DNA of 64,000 bases. Origin: Ceratopteris richardii. Its lineage: Eukaryota > Streptophyta > Polypodiopsida > Polypodiales > Pteridaceae. Of this stretch, positions 12,481 to 24,647 are shown one piece after another; position 1 is the first letter of the stretch; each line of letters starts with the position of its first letter. A program made the position numbers and the translations under genes. Location: assembly GCA_020310875.1 (NCBI GenBank), contig CM035427.1, positions 87,754,230 through 87,818,229 of the forward strand, written 5' to 3'. A model generated the notes under the pieces. The model was given only the letters and a program-made list of their open reading frames with translations, ran no database searches and was not told the origin of the DNA.

Positions 12481-14612
12481 GAGCTTTGAGGACGAGCATG
12501 TGATGGTAAGACGTAGAGTTGAGACGTTGGATTCTTAGGTATTTTCTTCACTTTTATCTATTTTCTTTTATTTTCTTCACCATCATCTTCACCATCATCA
12601 TCATCTCCATCTCCCACATCCATCTCCATCATCATGAAATTTTTAGTTTTTTGGGCATATCACCATTCCCATACCATTCCCCTCATTTCACTTGTGAGAG
12701 AGAGCGAGAGAGCGTATGTGTGTTTGTGCTATTGTGTGTTTTCTGAGATTTTTTGCAGGAATCAACATCCCCAACAGCTGCACCAGCTCCAGCATGTAAA
12801 ATTTTTGACTGTGCAGGTCCCAAGGTGTTGACCTCTGTCAATCGCGACCGACAGAAAAAGTGATCCTTTTGCTAAACAAAGTGCATAATCATGAAGTTTA
12901 GGCCTAGAGCATCCTAAATCTGTGTTTAAAATTTTAAAACTCTTCTGTTTTCTGTCAATCGCGATCGACACGTCAATCGCGATCGAGAAACGACGATGGA
13001 CACTTGTCGACAGACCTCTCAATCGTGACTGACAAAGTCAACGATTGATTGACCATGACCGATAGAGACCGCACGTGACACATGTCAATCGCGACCAACC
13101 CATCGATCGTGATTGACCTGTCAATCACGACCGACCCATCGATTGTGACTGACCTGTCAATCGTGATCGACTTAGTCAACGACCCTTTGACCACGATGGA
13201 CTGAATTTCTGGGCCACGTGTCCATCGCAATTGACCCATCAATCGCGATTGACAGCCATGACAGACTTGTCAATCGCGACCAACACGTCGATCGCGACTG
13301 ACATGTCAATGGCGATTAACAGACCACTCGATCGCGATTGACGAGCGAATTCAACCATTTTTTAGGGAAAAGATATTTGGTCAATTTTTGGAAATTATTT
13401 GGGAAACATTAAAAGTTTATTAGAGCATTGTGAGGCCGCTACGCAAGTAATTCGAGAAATCCTCCTTGCCTGATTAGCCTATTTTAACCCTATTTTAGGC
13501 CCAGAACCCTGAACTGGCATAACTTTCTCATACAAAATCCATTTGCTGTGATTTTGGTTTTGTTGGAAAGCTCGTGGGGAGTATTTTGGATGATTAGATA
13601 TAATATTTTTAAGTTGATCATACCTAGGGGGAAGAAAACTGAAGGATCTTTAGGATTGTTTTCCATAAAGCCAAAGAACAATTTGGTCATTGAAATGCAT
13701 GAATGAACATGGTATGTTGTTTCAATTGAATTTAAATCTTGATCTAGCTTTGGGACTGTTACAGGTCCATTGAGAGCATCGAAGGGCATTCTAAGCAAGA
13801 GTAAGTGCAAGCTTGGGAACACGCTTCCTGGGCATACAAGGGAAACCAAGGAAGGAAACTAAAGGTTGGAAATTCTCAACACCCTCTGTCAATTCCTAGC
13901 TTAGGCTAAGTACGGATAGAGGTTTTGATCAATTAGGGTTACGTTAAGCATCACCAAGTCCAATAACTCTAATCACTCAAGTGCAAGTACAAAGAAATTG
14001 CAATTGCAAAACAACCTAAGGGAAAAGAATTTAAATCAAGCGACCAAACTCAAGTACGATAAAACCTAAGTGTTCCATGTGATGAAGATTGATTGGACAA
14101 GAAGTAACATCCTAAGAAAAATTAAAAAGAACAAGTGATTAATACAAAAGAACTCAGCAACAAAGTTGTACTTGGGAAATTTGGGATTATTCAATTGGGC
14201 ATATGAACCTTAGATCAGGAGGACACCTAGGAAGAGATAGACAAAGCCTTAGGTCCTCAGAGGCTAGTGTCAACCACAGGGCTAGTTCTTGGGCCCATCA
14301 ATTGAGCCATTATTCGCACTACCCTAGCTCAGAAACTAGTGAGTTCGAGATGTCTCATGGTATGGAGAGACCTACAGGAAGTTCAGGCATGTCATATTTA
14401 CAAAGGGTCGAAGGCTCGTACAAGATGCAGCTCGTGATGGAGAGTGTTAAACTCCAAAAGAAAAAGTTATCCTTGAAGTTAGAGCACCTCTATATCAAGA
14501 ATAACTTAAAACCTTCACCAATTTGGAGGATCAATGCTCAATTATCAAAATCTTGAACAAACTATGAAGAAGGTGACTACACAGAAAGTCTGTTGCACAT
14601 AACTCACTCATT
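12481..14612 (+). mobile_element. Leader and possible gag start of the tRNA-Asp-primed Gypsy element
   Basis: This stretch lies between the tRNA-Asp primer site and the next Copia LTR. It holds a long non-coding leader, a short-unit repeat array at 12826-13345 and an ORF at 14203-14553 starting MNLRSGG. That ORF could be the beginning of a gag, but I see no diagnostic domain. No protease, RT or integrase follows, so only the 5' part of the element is present. The family call rests on the primer site and LTR, not on protein motifs. Confidence 0.5.
12826..13345. repeat. Interspersed short repeat built on TCAATCGCGAYYGAC
   Basis: About 16 imperfect copies of a roughly 15-base unit (consensus near GTCAATCGCGACYGAC) occur in 520 bases, spaced by a few to tens of bases. 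The core is nearly palindromic (TCGCGA, CGATCG), so it reads similarly on both strands and is far richer in CpG than its surroundings. It lies in the leader of the tRNA-Asp-primed element. The open frames across it look like a by-product of the repeats. Confidence 0.8.
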
Positions 14613-15806
14613 TGTTGATATATTTAGGTAGTGATGTGTGTGAACACACTAGGACCATCGAGGCACTTCTTTCCCTCTTTAGGAGGTTTTTTTCCCCCGG
14701 CTTGTATATACGCCTATTGCCCTAATGGGCTACTTATCTCTGTACATTCTCTAGTAATACATTCAGTATTGTGTGTTTGTGCTCCAAGCTTCTTCTTCTT
14801 CCTTGTGCTGTTCGCATGCTTCGGTAGACGTCTAACAACAACAATTGGTATCAGAGCAAGTCATCGCTTCATCTAGGGTGCCGTCGACAGTCCTCCGTTT
14901 GCAGTCTCAGAATCGTACAAATTTTGGTAAGCATACTCAACGTGTTTCTGAGATCAAAAGAGCTTTGCTTTGTCGTGCCGAAATCGTGATCTGAGCTCGT
15001 TTTGGCCTCCGAACGCACTATCACAGTGCTTGTGTAGGCTATTTCGTCTTTTTGTGCCAAAGGTATATACCAGTTTCTATTCGCCAGTTTAAGCGTCTCA
15101 AAGTCTGCTACAAGTCTAGTAGAACTCGTCTGGGCAGTTCTGTTCAACTTTTTGAGATACAGTCAATTTTCTGCATCAAGGTATTTTAGTCACTGGCCAT
15201 GGCTAAAAGCAGTGATGTATTCCGTATGTTGGCTGTTGAGGATAAGTTGGATGGTACCAACTACCCATTATGGGCTTATATGATGCGACATGTTTTGGTT
15301 GCAAAAGGATTATGGAACATTGTGTAGGGTGTTGAAAGACGTCCTGTTACACCTGTAATGGCAGGTACTACAAATACAGGTGCTAGAGCTGATGAAGATG
15401 GTGTCGAAGATGATATTCCATAGATTCCTATTCGTGCTGCTGTTTCTGTTGCACCTACTGTAGAGCAAATTCGTTGGGATGGCAGAGATGCCTAGACACA
15501 TGCATTGATAGCTTTGTCTGTCAAACATGCCATTATTCCTCATATTCGCTCTTGCAGAATAGCTAGGGATGCTTGGGATACACTTACCACATTGTACCAA
15601 GCTAGGAATGAGGCTCGTATTGCTTACCTCCGAAAACAGTTGGAGAGTGAGCACATGAATGAAGGTGATTCTATGGAGAGTTTCCTAATGAAGATCAAAG
15701 ATTTGAAGGAACGATTGATTTCTGCTGATGAGGTTATACCAGATAGCTCACTTGTGCAGACCATTCTGAATGGTCTTCCTGATTCATATCAGAGTTTTGC
15801 TTCTAA
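14613..15806 (+). mobile_element. Copia element E, 5' part (LTR, primer site, gag; broken)
   Basis: A short LTR runs from about 14613 (possibly 14591) to 14843, ending AACAACAACA. TGGTATCAGAGC follows at 14846-14857 (initiator tRNA-Met), and gag begins at 15199. The gag opens with the Copia gag N-terminal pattern (LDGTNYPLWAYMMR) and continues through a UBN2-like domain (ARDAWDTLTTLYQARNEAR). It contains several breaks and stops where Gypsy sequence begins at about 15807. The family differs from Copia A-C. Confidence 0.85.
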
Positions 15807-18800
15807 ACTTAAGTAAAACTAGAACCAAATAATTTAATTAGCTTGGTAAGAGAACAAAAAACTAAAGTTCAAGAAGAAATTAAAGATTGTATTAAAAAAC
15901 TTAAGTCTAGTTCTAACATACATAATAAAATGGATGAATTATTTAGAAATATGATGTCGGAAACCCAAGGACAGAAAGTAGTGGAAGCAATGTTAAAAGA
16001 AAAAGGGAAATTCACTGGAGTTAATGCAACTAATTATTTGGACGCATTTGAAGACCTAGCAAAAGTACATGGTTTGCCAGTAACTAAATGGGTAACATTT
16101 TTAGTAAGACTTGCAATATGTTCAGCCATTAGTGTAATAGAACCTCATAGGGCACTTAAGTGGAAAGAATTCAAAAAACAAATGCTTAAAGAATTTTACT
16201 TAGAAGATTATAGTCAACACAGTAGGGAAGGATTTATGAAGTGGCTTAGCACTCCTAAAACCCAAATATCTCTTACACAATTACATGATGAATTTATGAA
16301 GAGATTTTCACAATTACCACAGCAAGATAGAACTGCTCTCACACTAGATATAGTTTTATATTTTTTTAAAGTATTACCTACAGACATTAGAAGTGAAGTA
16401 GAAAGGAGACTAGAGGAACCTGGGAAAAGATATCGTTTAACGGAGGACTGGGCGGTACTAAAACAAGTAGTAGTAGTAGCACAGATGAAATAGAGGCAAT
16501 CATTACTATATGATATGAATTTAAGTTTTCCAACAGTAGGTCCAACTACTCAAAATCCTAAAATTAATGTAAACTCTAGTACAACTGAACAAGCATCAAC
16601 ATCTAAAATTCCTAGTGAGTTACAGTTTGAAATACTATTTAATAAACTAGATAATATGATGCAGATGCATACGAATATATCTAAGGAAGTGGCTACACTT
16701 CAAAACACAGTTCATTCTTTAACTAGTCAAGATAGAACAATTTTAGGACCTCAGTTTACTCATGCCCCACAAATAAATCCTATACCTATAGCAGCTTTAG
16801 TGAATCAACCAGTAGCTCAGAATAATGAACGAAGAGGCGCACCCACCTGACGATGTGTTTGGTGCGACTCCACAAAACATATGACTTATGCGTGTGAATC
16901 TTTAAAAGAGGCAAAAGAAAGAAAACTAATAATTGATATTGATAAAAAACTATGGGATTACCGCACCCACCTCCCACTAGTTGTAAATTGGGGAAAAGGT
17001 GGAATGCAAAAACTATATGCAAATATATCTGAAGCACAAAGAAGCTCATCTGGGGTTAGATTAGAATGCGATGAAAGTGATCTAGATGATGAAACATCAA
17101 ATAAAACCAAAAATTATTCAATAGAAGCATTAATAAAAGCTAGAGATGATATAATGAACAAAACAGCATGGAAATCACCTATAGATAATTTCTCTATTTT
17201 TTCACATATAGCAAATATGGAAGAAAAGAGAAAACGAGATGAAACTCAAGATTTAGATGAAACTAATCAAAGAGTAACTAGAAAACAATTAAGAAAAGAA
17301 CCTAAAAATGTACAATTTAATAAAAATACAAATTTAGATTCAAATGAGCAGAAAAGAAGAGATATAAGGAAGGGTAAACAACCTGAGACATCAAACAAAC
17401 CTTTAGAATCAAAGCCTAGTGAATTAGATTCAAAGACTAATGAAGAAACAGATAAAAATGAGGGAAAAACAAAAAAACCCAAAAGAATTCCAAAACCTAT
17501 TTTAACTTTAGAACTTGAACAAAAAAATGACACAAAAGAAATACTGTATGATATTCTTTTAAAAATTCAAGTGACTATGTCACTTGAACAATTATTTACT
17601 ATAGCTAAATTAGAATTTAAAGATAACTTTATTAAAATGATTAAAAGAAAAAGATTTCCATTAAATACTGATACTGAAATGCATGACAATGTAGATGTAA
17701 CTCATATTTCTAAAGACTCCTTTTCTTCTCACTCTGATGATGAGGAAGAAAGTGAAGGATACGTTAATAAAAATTTTTTAGGACCAATTCTTCCAGATAA
17801 TATACAGGGAAAATCTGAAAACAATTACAAAAAGAGTTTTTGGGCCTGGGAAACACCTGAGATCAAAGTAAATTTAGGAGATAGGAAAAATTCATGTACA
17901 GCTTTAGCTTTACTAGATTTAGATTCAGAAATTAACGTAATATCAAAAGAATTATATGATAAATTTAGATGGCCTATAGATAAATAGCATGGGTGGATTA
18001 TGAGAACAACAGACAACGGATGTGGTGCACTTTTAGAAGCATGTGCAAACATTCCAATTTCAATAGGAGGAATAAGTGAAACATTTCACTTTTTTATACA
18101 AGATAATTGTTCTTATGAAATCATCTTAGGACAATCCTTTATCTGTGAGACACCAATGGAAACAAAAATAATGGAAGACAGCTCTGCATATGCTAGATTT
18201 AGGTCAAAAGATGATTTACAATCTTTACAAGTAATGACTCTTAATCCAAACCATATTAGAAATAGAGAACAAATTAGGAAAACACCTATCCGATCACAAG
18301 AGAAGATGCACGAGAGCCATCTACCTCTTAGTGATTCTGAAACATACTTTGATTAGAATTTTTACTAGACACCATTGTTGAGCGGGACAACAATGGTAAC
18401 GGGTTTGAAATCTCGCATAAATGTGTTCATAAAATAGAAAATTTTTCTGTTTATTTTACATCTTCAAAATTACAAATTTTAAATAGTAAACATATTCCTA
18501 AGAAAATAATGAAAAAACATGAAAAATATTTTAAAGATAAAGGATATATGTCTATAAATGAAAATATTGAAAATGTAATTGAAACTTCTTTTTCTTCTAC
18601 TTTACTTGAAGAAATTAATGAAACCTTACATGATGAAAAGTTATTGCAAGTTATTCTTTTAAACTCATTAAATAAATATGATTTAATTTTAAAATTTGTT
18701 TTTGATTTTCATGAAGCTAAAATTAATACAAAGTATAAAACAATAGATAAAAAAGTGAATCATGTAGCTCAAGCTTTACTTGAAGGGAGTGACCAAAAAA

Positions 18801-21660
18801 TAAAACAAGCGGCTAATGATCCTATCTTATATGATATTTCAAAAATAGGACATAATTTTACTGATGAAACTATTAAACTAACTAAAATAGGAAATGAAGA
18901 TTCTTTTTTTACTGCTTATTGAACGTGAATGGTTTCGTGAAATGATAAGAAAACATGGAAAAGCTTTTTCTCTTTATCCTCATGAAATAGGATGTGTTGA
19001 TCCTAGAATAGTATCTCCTATGATTATATTTACCGTAGCCCATATACCTTGGAATCTTCGCCCTATACCAGTTCCAAAGGCTCATTTACCTGAGCTAATG
19101 AAACTGCTTAAGGAGAAGACACACATGAAAATTTTAGAACCTTCTTCTGCACCTTATTCTAATAGATGGTTTACTATTCCTTAAAAGAATGGTAAGCTTA
19201 GAATTATCCAAGACTTATAACCTGTAAATAAAGTTACAATTAGGAATGTGGGAACCGGCCCTATTGTAGGGGAATTTATCGAAGCTTTTGCTGGGCATTC
19301 TATCTATTCTATGGGTGATTTATATTCAGGTTATGAACAGTTCCAGCTTGCTACTGAGAGTAGAGATATTACTATGATGAAGACTCCTTTAGGATTAGTT
19401 CGTATGTGTACTCTTCCTCAAGGAGCTACAAATTCGGTAGCACATATGATGAACGCAATGAATATGGTTCTTCATGATTTTATTCCTAATGTGACCATGC
19501 CGTTTATAGATGATATTCCAATTAAAGGCTGTGAAGAAAAATAAAAAGATGAAACATTAGATTCTTTAGGTTATAGGAAGTTTGTATCTAATCATATTTT
19601 AGATTATGAGAAAATACTTAACATTTTTGAAGAAATAGGATTAACTTTTTCCATAGAAAAATTAGTTTTTGGAGTTAATTAAGTTTTAATTATAGGACAT
19701 TTATGTGGTTACTATGGTCGTAGGCTTTATCCTCCAAAAGTATACGCTATAAATAAATTATCTGAAACTTGTAGGAATATTAGTGAGGTTAGACATTTCT
19801 TAGGAGCATGTGTATTTTATGCTATTTGGATTCCGCATTATGCCCACGTAGCTAATCCGTTGTATGATTTATTTAGAAAAAATAGAAAATTTAAATGGAC
19901 TACAACTCATGTTAAAGCAATGAAGAAAGTAAAATGTTTACTATCTAATGCGCATGTTTTAAAATGTATAAATTATTCTAATAATAAACTGCTTAATATA
20001 ACTGTAGATACTAGTCCCATCGGAATAGGATGGGTAATAGGACAAGATGATAGTGAGGGAAATAGATACGCTTTTAGATTCGGAGCTAAAATTTTACGTG
20101 AAACTCAAAAAAATTATCCACAAATAAAACGTGAATTATGGGGTTTAGTTACTGCGTTAAAAACTGATAAGGAGTATTTTATAGGGGCTAATGTAATAAT
20201 AGAAATAGATTGTTTACCATTAATAGGAATGATTACTAATTGTTCTTCTCCAGATATACCTATGTTAAGGTGGATATCTTATATCAAGTTTATTAATCCT
20301 GTCTTAAATCATATTTCTGGAAAAAACTAACTTTGTTGCAGATATGCTTTCTAGGGCTAAGTTTGAAGATGATGACATGATTGAAACTGAATTAAATATG
20401 ATTAATTATATTTTTGATGTTTATGTGTATGAAAAATTTAATGAAAATGAATATGAGGGAATTTGGTATGATATAGGATATTATCTTAGCACTTTGAAGC
20501 AATTACCTGTTTGGTCTGCTAATAGATTTAGAGACATTAGGAAACTTGCATTTAATTTTTTTCTAAAAGATGGTTTTATTTGGTGTCATGCAAAAGGGAA
20601 AATTAGATATCCGCAATGAGATTTAGGAATTAAAAATCTTCAAAATAGAGTTATGATTAATATGCATGAAACTCTTTGGGCAGGACATAAAGGCTTTTAT
20701 GCGATATATGATAAAATTAGAGAAGCTTATTGGTGGCCAGGTATGTATGTGAATATACGTGACTTTGTAAGTTCTTGTACTACTTGTGAGGTACATTCAT
20801 CAGTTAGACATAGAGAACCTTTGCACCCTACCTATCCTCCTTGTATTCATTACAAGTGGGTAGTTGATTTAGTGACCATGCCTAAAGGTTTAGATAGGAT
20901 GAGATATATAGTTTTAGCTAGGAAAGACTTGACTAATCATGTAGAGGGTAGAGCACTTCCTACTAAAACTACTTATAACATATGTAAATTTTTGTTAGAA
21001 AAAGTTATTTCTAGATTTGGCTATGTAGAAAAGATAGTAGCAGATAGAGGCGAGTTAGATGCTCGAGAGGCTAGGGAATTCTTTGACTAGCATGGGATTC
21101 GTCTATCTCTCACTACTGCTTATAATCCAGAGGCTAATGGTAAGATTGAACCGGGTCATCCCTCTATTGTGAAGGCAATTTCTAAGGTCTGCAATGGTGA
21201 TACAACGCAGTGGCCTAGATTCCTTCCTTTCGCACTATGGGCAGACAGGATGACGTATACTAGATCTACATGATTTATGCCTGCAGAACTTATGTACTCT
21301 TAGAAGCTGATTTTTCCTATCCAGACCCAGATTATTTCATGGACGACGCTTCCATGGAATAATGAGATGACTCATGAAGATCTGATTTCTGTTAGGATTA
21401 TGCAGTTAATTCTAGGAAATAAAATGATTGAAGAAGCTGTACAAAAAGTTAGAGAATCACGACTTAAAAATAAAATCTATTTTGATAAAAAACATAGACT
21501 TAGGCCTCGTACTATAGAAGTAGATGATTGGGTATTAGTTTATAGTACTTTTGATACACAGTATGATGCTAGGAAGAAATTAATTAAAACATGGTTTGGT
21601 CCATATGTAGTAGTAACTGTATTTGATAATGGTACATTTAAACTTAGAGAATTTGATGCC
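15807..21660 (+). mobile_element. Gypsy element 1, gag-pol region (old, broken, no 5' LTR)
   Basis: This is a Ty3/Gypsy internal region in the order gag, protease, RT, RNase H, integrase. Gag lies at about 15850-17800 with a retrotransposon-gag core and a knuckle region near 16850-16900. Aspartic protease lies at about 17880-18200. RT lies at about 18950-19700, with PVPKAHLPEL, GDLYSGYEQF, TPLGLVRMCTLPQGATNS and the active-site box FIDDI. RNase H lies at about 19860-20330 and integrase from about 20640, with an HHCC zinc region (HETLWAGHKGF...CTTC). It has many breaks. Element 2 is its close relative. At about 21660 pol runs directly into LTR sequence, with the family's 3' untranslated region and the first part of the LTR missing. 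Confidence 0.92.
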
Positions 21661-21690
21661 TGCAGCCAGTCGACGGGCGCAAACGGCCGC

Positions 21691-21905
<215 letters not shown>

Positions 21906-21991
21906 AGTGAGAATATTTTATTTTTTTGATTTGTTCTTTTTTATTTTTATTTATTTTCGTTCTTCTCTTTCCCTTTTCCTGCAGTCAACGG

Positions 21992-22138
<147 letters not shown>

Positions 22139-22974
22139 GGTTAATTTAATTTTGTTTTTTTCTTTTTTTATTTATATTAATAGTTCTATTTAATTTCTTT
22201 TCTTTTGTTATATTATGTTTTTAAATACTCTATGTTTAGTTAATATGTATTTTATATGATTATTTCATATATTAATTTAAATAATATTTATTAAATTTAT
22301 ATTAGAGTTATATAAATTAAATATTTATTTATGATCAGTATATGTATTAATGTATGAAAATATATTTATGTGTATGAAGGTTTATGTATTTATATTTGTA
22401 TGTGAATATACATGTCTTAATATATGTATATGTTTTAATATATGTATATGGCTTTATATTTGTATGTGAATATATATGTCTTAATATATGTATATCTTTT
22501 AATATATGTATATGTATTTATGTATGAATGTGAATATATATGTTTTAATATAAGTAAGTACTTATGTGTGTATGTTTTAAGTAGTTTAATTTTAATGTTT
22601 TAAGTGTTAGTGTTTTCCCTTTATTTGATGAGATACATATGCATGAGGTATGAGATAAATGATTAATGATTTTATTATGTATGAAATGGAGGGTATGAAG
22701 GATGTATATGTATAATTATTTATCTAAATTGATTTCATATATATGATTTGAATTCCTAAACCTTTTTTATGAGTTTCAGGTTACCAAAAGGAGGGTCCAT
22801 TGAGCCATTATTCCTTATCTTTCTGAAAGATTCCATTATTTTCTCCTTATCCATTCACTTATCCTTTCCTTTTCTTACCCATTAGCCAAGCTTCTTCAAC
22901 CCTTAGCTTGATAGAAACTTATTGGAAATGCATTGAATTTAATGATTGTTTGTACCCATGTTAAATATTAGTGC

Positions 22975-23830
22975 ATGTACCCATAAGTAAATGTTAGACA
23001 TGTTAGTGAGTGATTGGCATGATAGGTATGTATATGCTAATGCATGTTAGATGTTAGGTAGTGCATGTTAGATGTTAGGAAGTGCATGTAAATGTTAGTG
23101 CATGAATATGTTAATGCATGATAGATGTTAGTTAGTACTTGTAGTATGTTAGATGTGTTGCACGTAAATGTTAGTGCATGATTAGGTATGTTAATGAATG
23201 TTGAATGTATGTTAGTGCATGCATATGTTATTGCATATTAGGTGTTAGTAAATGTATGCATAGTTAATGCATGTTTATTAGATATTAGTGCATGCATGTT
23301 CAAATATGTATGTTAGTGCATGCATGTTCATATATGTATGTTAGTACATGAAAGTTCATGATAGGAATGGTATGAATGTATGTTAGTGCAATTTATGTAT
23401 GCATGTTCATTTATGCATGTGCATGTATGCATGTGAGTTATGTTAGTGCATGTTATGTATACATGTTCATTTATGCATGTGCATGTATGCATGTTCATTT
23501 ATGTTAGTGCATGTATGTTATGTATGCATGTTCAGTTATGTTAGTGCATGTATGTTATGTATACATGTTCATTTATGTTAGTGCATGTATGTTATGTATG
23601 CATGTTCATTTATGTTAGTGTATGTTATGTCATGCATGTATATTAGTGTGCATGTATGCATATGATTTTGCTTGCATATCATGTTTGTGTGTTAGTGCAT
23701 GAAAGTTTATTCATGTTAGTTAAATGCATGTTCATTTATGTGTATGCATGTTATGTATGCATGTTCATTTATGCATGTGCATGTATGCATGTGATGTATG
23801 TTAGCATATGTAAAATATATGAATATGTAT
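22975..23830. repeat. Tandem array dense in CATGCATG/TTAGTGCATG inside an LTR
   Basis: Variants of GTTAGTGCATG, TATGCATG and TGTTCATTTATG repeat throughout, with a locally regular unit of tens of bases. CATGCA is the RY element bound by plant B3 factors of the ABI3/FUS3/LEC2/VAL type (established knowledge). Binding here is only a suggestion. The partner LTR carries the equivalent array at 41385-42340. Confidence 0.85.
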
Positions 23831-24442
23831 AAGTGTATGAAGCTATGTATATATATAAATTATATGATGTATGCTTAAAGTAATGTATGAAAGCAATATT
23901 TTATTGCAATGTGTATATTAAAATAAATGTATGTACTTATGATATTTATGTATTAGAAAAGTTAATTATCTTATAATAACCTGAGTTTTAAATATGTTAA
24001 GTTTTAAATGAGTGTTTAATCTTTTATAAAAGAATACTAATATTTCTCATGTGATTTTTCAGATGATATGTAGCCCTGTTGAAGATGAACTGAAGATTTA
24101 AAGTGTGGAAAGAATCTACTTACTGAAAATCTATTGTTTAGTTTGTATAGGATATCATTTTATAAATAGTATCTTATAGCTTTGTATAGGAAATCAATCA
24201 TTAATCTATTTACATTTCATCTTATGTCTGAAGAAGCTTCATCAAGTAGTATTTTATTTCCTCCATCTACATTTGAGTGAAGAATTGATCCTACCATCCT
24301 ATTTAGATGTAGTCGATAGATATAAAAATGCTTTGCCCTACGGACCTTAGGAAAAAAAATACTTCTTTTGCATAGTCACCCTATGTCCGCCGTTAGCGAG
24401 ACAATTGAATTGATCCACCAGTCGTCACCATTCGCTCCCACA

Positions 24443-24647
24443 TTTGAACCTGACGTGAATCGAACACGCAACCTTCTACTTTGTTTTTTTAGAGGATTTG
24501 TTCTAATCTTTTTAATTGCACAAAGTATGAAAGTACGATAAAATAAAACTTTGAAAATTTAGAATTTATTTATAAAGAATTTGATATGTTCCACTTGAAT
24601 TTGCAGGTTGGCCCATCGGGACGATGTGCAGGTTTGGTGGGGACGGA
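24443..24647 (+). mobile_element. 205-bp internal segment between two LTRs: tRNA-Trp copy joined to 3' UTR and PPT
   Basis: Positions 24445-24477 match the complement of plant tRNA-Trp(CCA) over 33 bases with one mismatch, extending well past the 18 bases of a normal primer site. The TGG complementary to the CCA end is not conserved. From about 24478 the sequence is homologous to 39011-39184, the 3' untranslated region and polypurine tract (GTGGGGACGGA) of Gypsy element 2. The next LTR begins at 24648. No gag or pol lies between. The tRNA comparison is from memory of the plant sequence. Confidence 0.75.

Noticed and set aside
12762-13242. Minus-strand ORFs with repeating SITID-like peptides
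   Set aside because: The periodicity follows from the short DNA repeat, and the other frames are equally repetitive.
12826-13345. CRISPR-like spaced repeats
   Set aside because: The units are imperfect and irregularly spaced, and lie in the leader of a plant retroelement in a eukaryotic genome.
24443-24480. Functional tRNA-Trp gene
   Set aside because: Only the 3' half is present, in complement, with no anticodon arm, A box or 5' half; its place at an LTR end fits a primer-site origin.
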